Positions 61,805-64,000 of a DNA stretch of 64,000 nt are shown piece by piece. The translations under genes were made by a program, and so were the position numbers. Within the stretch, counting starts at the first letter, position 1. Each line of letters opens with the position of its first letter. The stretch is from NCBI RefSeq assembly GCF_020164595.1, contig NZ_JAIQZE010000001.1, positions 372,001 to 436,000 on the forward strand, read 5' to 3'. This DNA comes from Psychroflexus longus (GTDB lineage: Bacteria; Bacteroidota; Bacteroidia; Flavobacteriales; Flavobacteriaceae). Below the pieces are notes generated by a model, which saw nothing but the letters and a program-made list of their open reading frames with translations, did no database searches and was not told the DNA's origin.

Positions 61805-64000
61805 CTAGATTTCTAGAATATAATCTGTCAAGCCTATTTCTCTATCTAGATCCATCTTTTTACGCAAACGATATCGTTTGACTTCTACACTTTTGGTTGA
61901 AATATTGAAAAGAGGTGCAATCTCTTTTGAAGATAAGTTGAGCCTTAGGTAGGCACATAATTTTAGATCGTTAGGAGATAAAGAAGGGTGTTTAGATTTC
62001 ATTGTCTTTAAGAAATCTTTGTCTAAATTATTAAAAGCCTCCTTAAACATTTTCCAGTCATCTGTGTTATTTATGTTTTTATTAATGATTCTAATGACAT
62101 TTTGAGATGACTTTGACAAAGGTTTTTCCTTCTGAAGCTCATCTTTAATCGATCCTAAAAATTCATTTTTCTTGATTAAGCTCATTGTAGAAACCGCTAA
62201 TTCACGGCTTTTGCTATCAATATCCTGCTGAAGCTTTTCATTCTTAATATTTATAAGTTGCTTTTGGCTTTCAAGTTCTTTTAGCTCAAGCTCTCTATTG
62301 GCTTGGAGCTTTAATTCATGTTTTTGCTTTTTATAATAACTCTTATAAGCGTTATGAGTAATGATAATAATAATTACAAGTAGTAGAACATAAAGTACGA
62401 TCATACCAGTGGAAAAGATAAAGGGCTGCTTTATAGTAAAAGAATAAGACTGGATTTCAGATTCATAAAGTTCGCCAACGCGAGCTCTTACTTGAAATTC
62501 ATAATCTCCAGCAGGAAGATTGCTAAATGAGGTTTCATGAACCTGACTCCAATCGGACCATTCGTCTAAGAATCCTTTCAACTTGTACTGGTACTCAGAA
62601 GCGAAATATTTTTGGAAGTAAGGAATACTAAAGTTGAAGTAAAGATTATTGAATTTATTCTTAAGTGTCGGAGAAACTTCAAATTCAGCAGCTTCATATG
62701 TCCCCCCATTTTTTTTGAATTGAATTGAATTTATTTTTAAGGGTTTATCGATTTTGGTTTTAAAAAATTTATCAACATCAATAACAAGATAGCCTTGTGT
62801 GGTTCCCACTAAGTATTGATTTTCATCTCTTAATTGGTAGATATTTTCATAGCCTGCCATGGTTTCCCTAAAGTCGGAAGTGATAGGGATTGAGGCAATC
62901 CTGAATTCTTTTTCGAATTTACCCTGAAGCGTAAAATCGATGCTAGTTTTATTAAAACTCCACAGACCAATTTCTCCTTCTGTATTTACCAGTTTTCCTG
63001 ATGAATACGTGAGAGGAGTATACATTTGACTTAGTAATGAGTCCCGCGCGAATTCATTTTTATCTTTTTTGTATTTCCAAACTCCAGAGCTTTGAGCATA
63101 ATAAACAGTATTCTTGAATTTAATCAGACTTGAATATAAACCTAAATCGAAACCTTTAAACTGATGAATATTTTCAACTTCTGTGTAATTAGTGTTCAAA
63201 CTGACTTTATAAACACCTTTATACTCATGATCTATTAAAATTTCAGTTGGGGATATAAATTCAATAAATTTTGATGAAACATCGAAGCCTTTAATAGGAT
63301 TCCGAAAACTCCAAGTCCCAATATCTTTTTCTAAGATGCTCATTCCTTTATAATTCCCCTGCAGAACTAAATGAGGATGATTGGGAACTGGCTTAAAGCA
63401 CCAGGTACCGGTTTGATCTGATATTTGATTAAACTGATTGTTGGTATAACTGAAGGTTCCGTTATTGTGACCACATAATAAATCACCATCGATCACATTG
63501 AGTGACCAAACCTGACCACTGGATCCCTCAACGAGAGTGAAGTTTTCTTTTGTGTCCTCTAAGGACCTGAAGAATAATCCTTGATTGGTCCCCAAAAAAA
63601 GTTTATCCTCAAAAATTGCAGAAGCGTAAACAGTACCCAAAACCCCCTTATCACCCTTGTAAACGGAAATTGGTGAGTCAAGGTTGACACAATTGATCCC
63701 ATTGTCTAAACCAAGCCATATGTTTTTATCCGAATCCTCAAAAATAGATAGAACTGTATTGTTGTATAAACCTTCTTGTTGAGAAATTTGTTTATCAATA
63801 GTTCCGTCTTTATTCAGAAAAACAACTCCTTGCGATATTGTACCTAAAACGAAGTCACCTGATTTAGTCTGAAGACTTGTGTAAACCGAGAAATCTTGAA
63901 GTTTATTGTTTGGTGAAGGCCACTGCTTTGGAGAGGGTTCTAAGGTTAAAATACCATTAATATCAGTTTGAACTAACAGTTCAGAATCCTGCTTATAAAG
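61805..64000 (-). CDS. Propeller / triple-Tyr / LuxR-HTH transmembrane regulator, 5' end outside the window
   Basis: The frame stays open from the window edge to the stop at 61805, giving 731 visible residues. A TTG at 63640 could start a shorter frame, but upstream codons continue the same pattern (EGLYNNTVLSIFEDSDKNIW, LGLDNGINCVNLD), so the gene is longer. The visible order is: beta-propeller repeats of the two-component-regulator type, a triple-Tyr domain (YQYKLKGFLDEWSDW, LPAGDYEFQVRA), one membrane helix (VLYVLLLVIIIIIT), a coiled coil, and a C-terminal LuxR helix-turn-helix (LNLSSKEIAPLFNISTKSVE). There is no histidine kinase domain. It probably senses a glycan fragment in the periplasm and activates the neighbouring susCD operon from the membrane. 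Confidence 0.88.
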   Translation of the reverse strand, partial: LYKQDSELLVQTDINGILTLEPSPKQWPSPNNKLQDFSVYTSLQTKSGDFVLGTISQGVVFLNKDGTIDKQISQQEGLYNNTVLSIFEDSDKNIWLGLDNGINCVNLDSPISVYKGDKGVLGTVYASAIFEDKLFLGTNQGLFFRSLEDTKENFTLVEGSSGQVWSLNVIDGDLLCGHNNGTFSYTNNQFNQISDQTGTWCFKPVPNHPHLVLQGNYKGMSILEKDIGTWSFRNPIKGFDVSSKFIEFISPTEILIDHEYKGVYKVSLNTNYTEVENIHQFKGFDLGLYSSLIKFKNTVYYAQSSGVWKYKKDKNEFARDSLLSQMYTPLTYSSGKLVNTEGEIGLWSFNKTSIDFTLQGKFEKEFRIASIPITSDFRETMAGYENIYQLRDENQYLVGTTQGYLVIDVDKFFKTKIDKPLKINSIQFKKNGGTYEAAEFEVSPTLKNKFNNLYFNFSIPYFQKYFASEYQYKLKGFLDEWSDWSQVHETSFSNLPAGDYEFQVRARVGELYESEIQSYSFTIKQPFIFSTGMIVLYVLLLVIIIIITHNAYKSYYKKQKHELKLQANRELELKELESQKQLINIKNEKLQQDIDSKSRELAVSTMSLIKKNEFLGSIKDELQKEKPLSKSSQNVIRIINKNINNTDDWKMFKEAFNNLDKDFLKTMKSKHPSLSPNDLKLCAYLRLNLSSKEIAPLFNISTKSVEVKRYRLRKKMDLDREIGLTDYILEI

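Noticed and set aside
33087-64000. Glucan locus as a recently moved element
   Set aside because: No integrase, transposase, tRNA or attachment repeat was seen at its left side, and the right side is outside the window; base composition does not look different by eye.

Overview
The window comes from a low-GC Bacteroidetes chromosome, most likely a marine member of the Flavobacteriaceae. The evidence is the set of families: SusC/SusD outer-membrane pair, a type IX secretion tail, DUF4270, GLPGLI, an OlsF-type ornithine-lipid acyltransferase, atpD-atpC split from the other ATP synthase genes, a cysteine-poor TraR/DksA protein, and TAnnTTTG-like promoter boxes. No rRNA, tRNA, CRISPR array, insertion sequence or phage gene was seen.

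Region 1 (1-16.4 kb) is housekeeping. A decayed four-helix-bundle gene lies at the left edge beside scoB. scoB converges on atpC-atpD over a shared hairpin terminator. glmS, a DUF4270 lipoprotein and a short glycogen-synthase-like gene follow on the minus strand. Diverging from them is a plus-strand run: panC, panD, a YbhN-type flippase-like membrane protein, a probable pseudo-esterase with a helical tail, and radA. After a C-rich spacer come ileS and a TraR/DksA gene, closed by a strong hairpin.

Region 2 (16.5-24.6 kb) reads rightward and looks like an envelope or osmotic-stress island: an AraC regulator, a LapA-like membrane protein, a secreted protein, an OmpA-type lipoprotein, MscS, a small lipoprotein, two related highly charged coiled-coil proteins (one fused in frame to a lipoprotein) and an outer-membrane barrel. 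Region 3 (24.8-33.1 kb) holds a methyltransferase, CYTH, HIT and OlsF-like genes. It also holds a small operon of a frameshifted cysteine-containing secreted peptide, a GLPGLI protein and a large TonB-receptor-like barrel, converging on mscL.

Region 4 (33.1-64 kb) is a large polysaccharide utilization locus, almost certainly for laminarin (beta-1,3-glucan with 1,6 branches). A susC-susD operon with two surface glycan-binding lipoproteins ends in a hairpin. A GH3 lipoprotein stands alone. A nine-gene, 16-kb operon encodes a GH/outer-membrane-barrel fusion, a glycan-binding protein, a GH16 lipoprotein, a PKD-CBM lipoprotein, a cytoplasmic GH149-type beta-1,3-glucan phosphorylase, a GH17 lipoprotein, a GH30 lipoprotein, a transporter fused to GH17, and a second cytoplasmic GH17. 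A T9SS-tailed binding protein and a LacI regulator sit at one end. A propeller/triple-Tyr/LuxR sensor-regulator, cut by the right edge, sits at the other.

Inferred pathway: surface proteins bind glucan; GH16, GH17 and GH30 lipoproteins cut and debranch it; SusCD imports oligosaccharides; GH3 trims them in the periplasm; the MFS-GH17 fusion moves them across the inner membrane; and cytoplasmic GH17 plus GH149 finish the job, GH149 giving glucose-1-phosphate. The most notable items are the MFS-GH17 and GH-barrel fusions, a glycan-binding module used four times in three proteins, and an almost identical 18-bp direct-repeat element upstream of both large operons.
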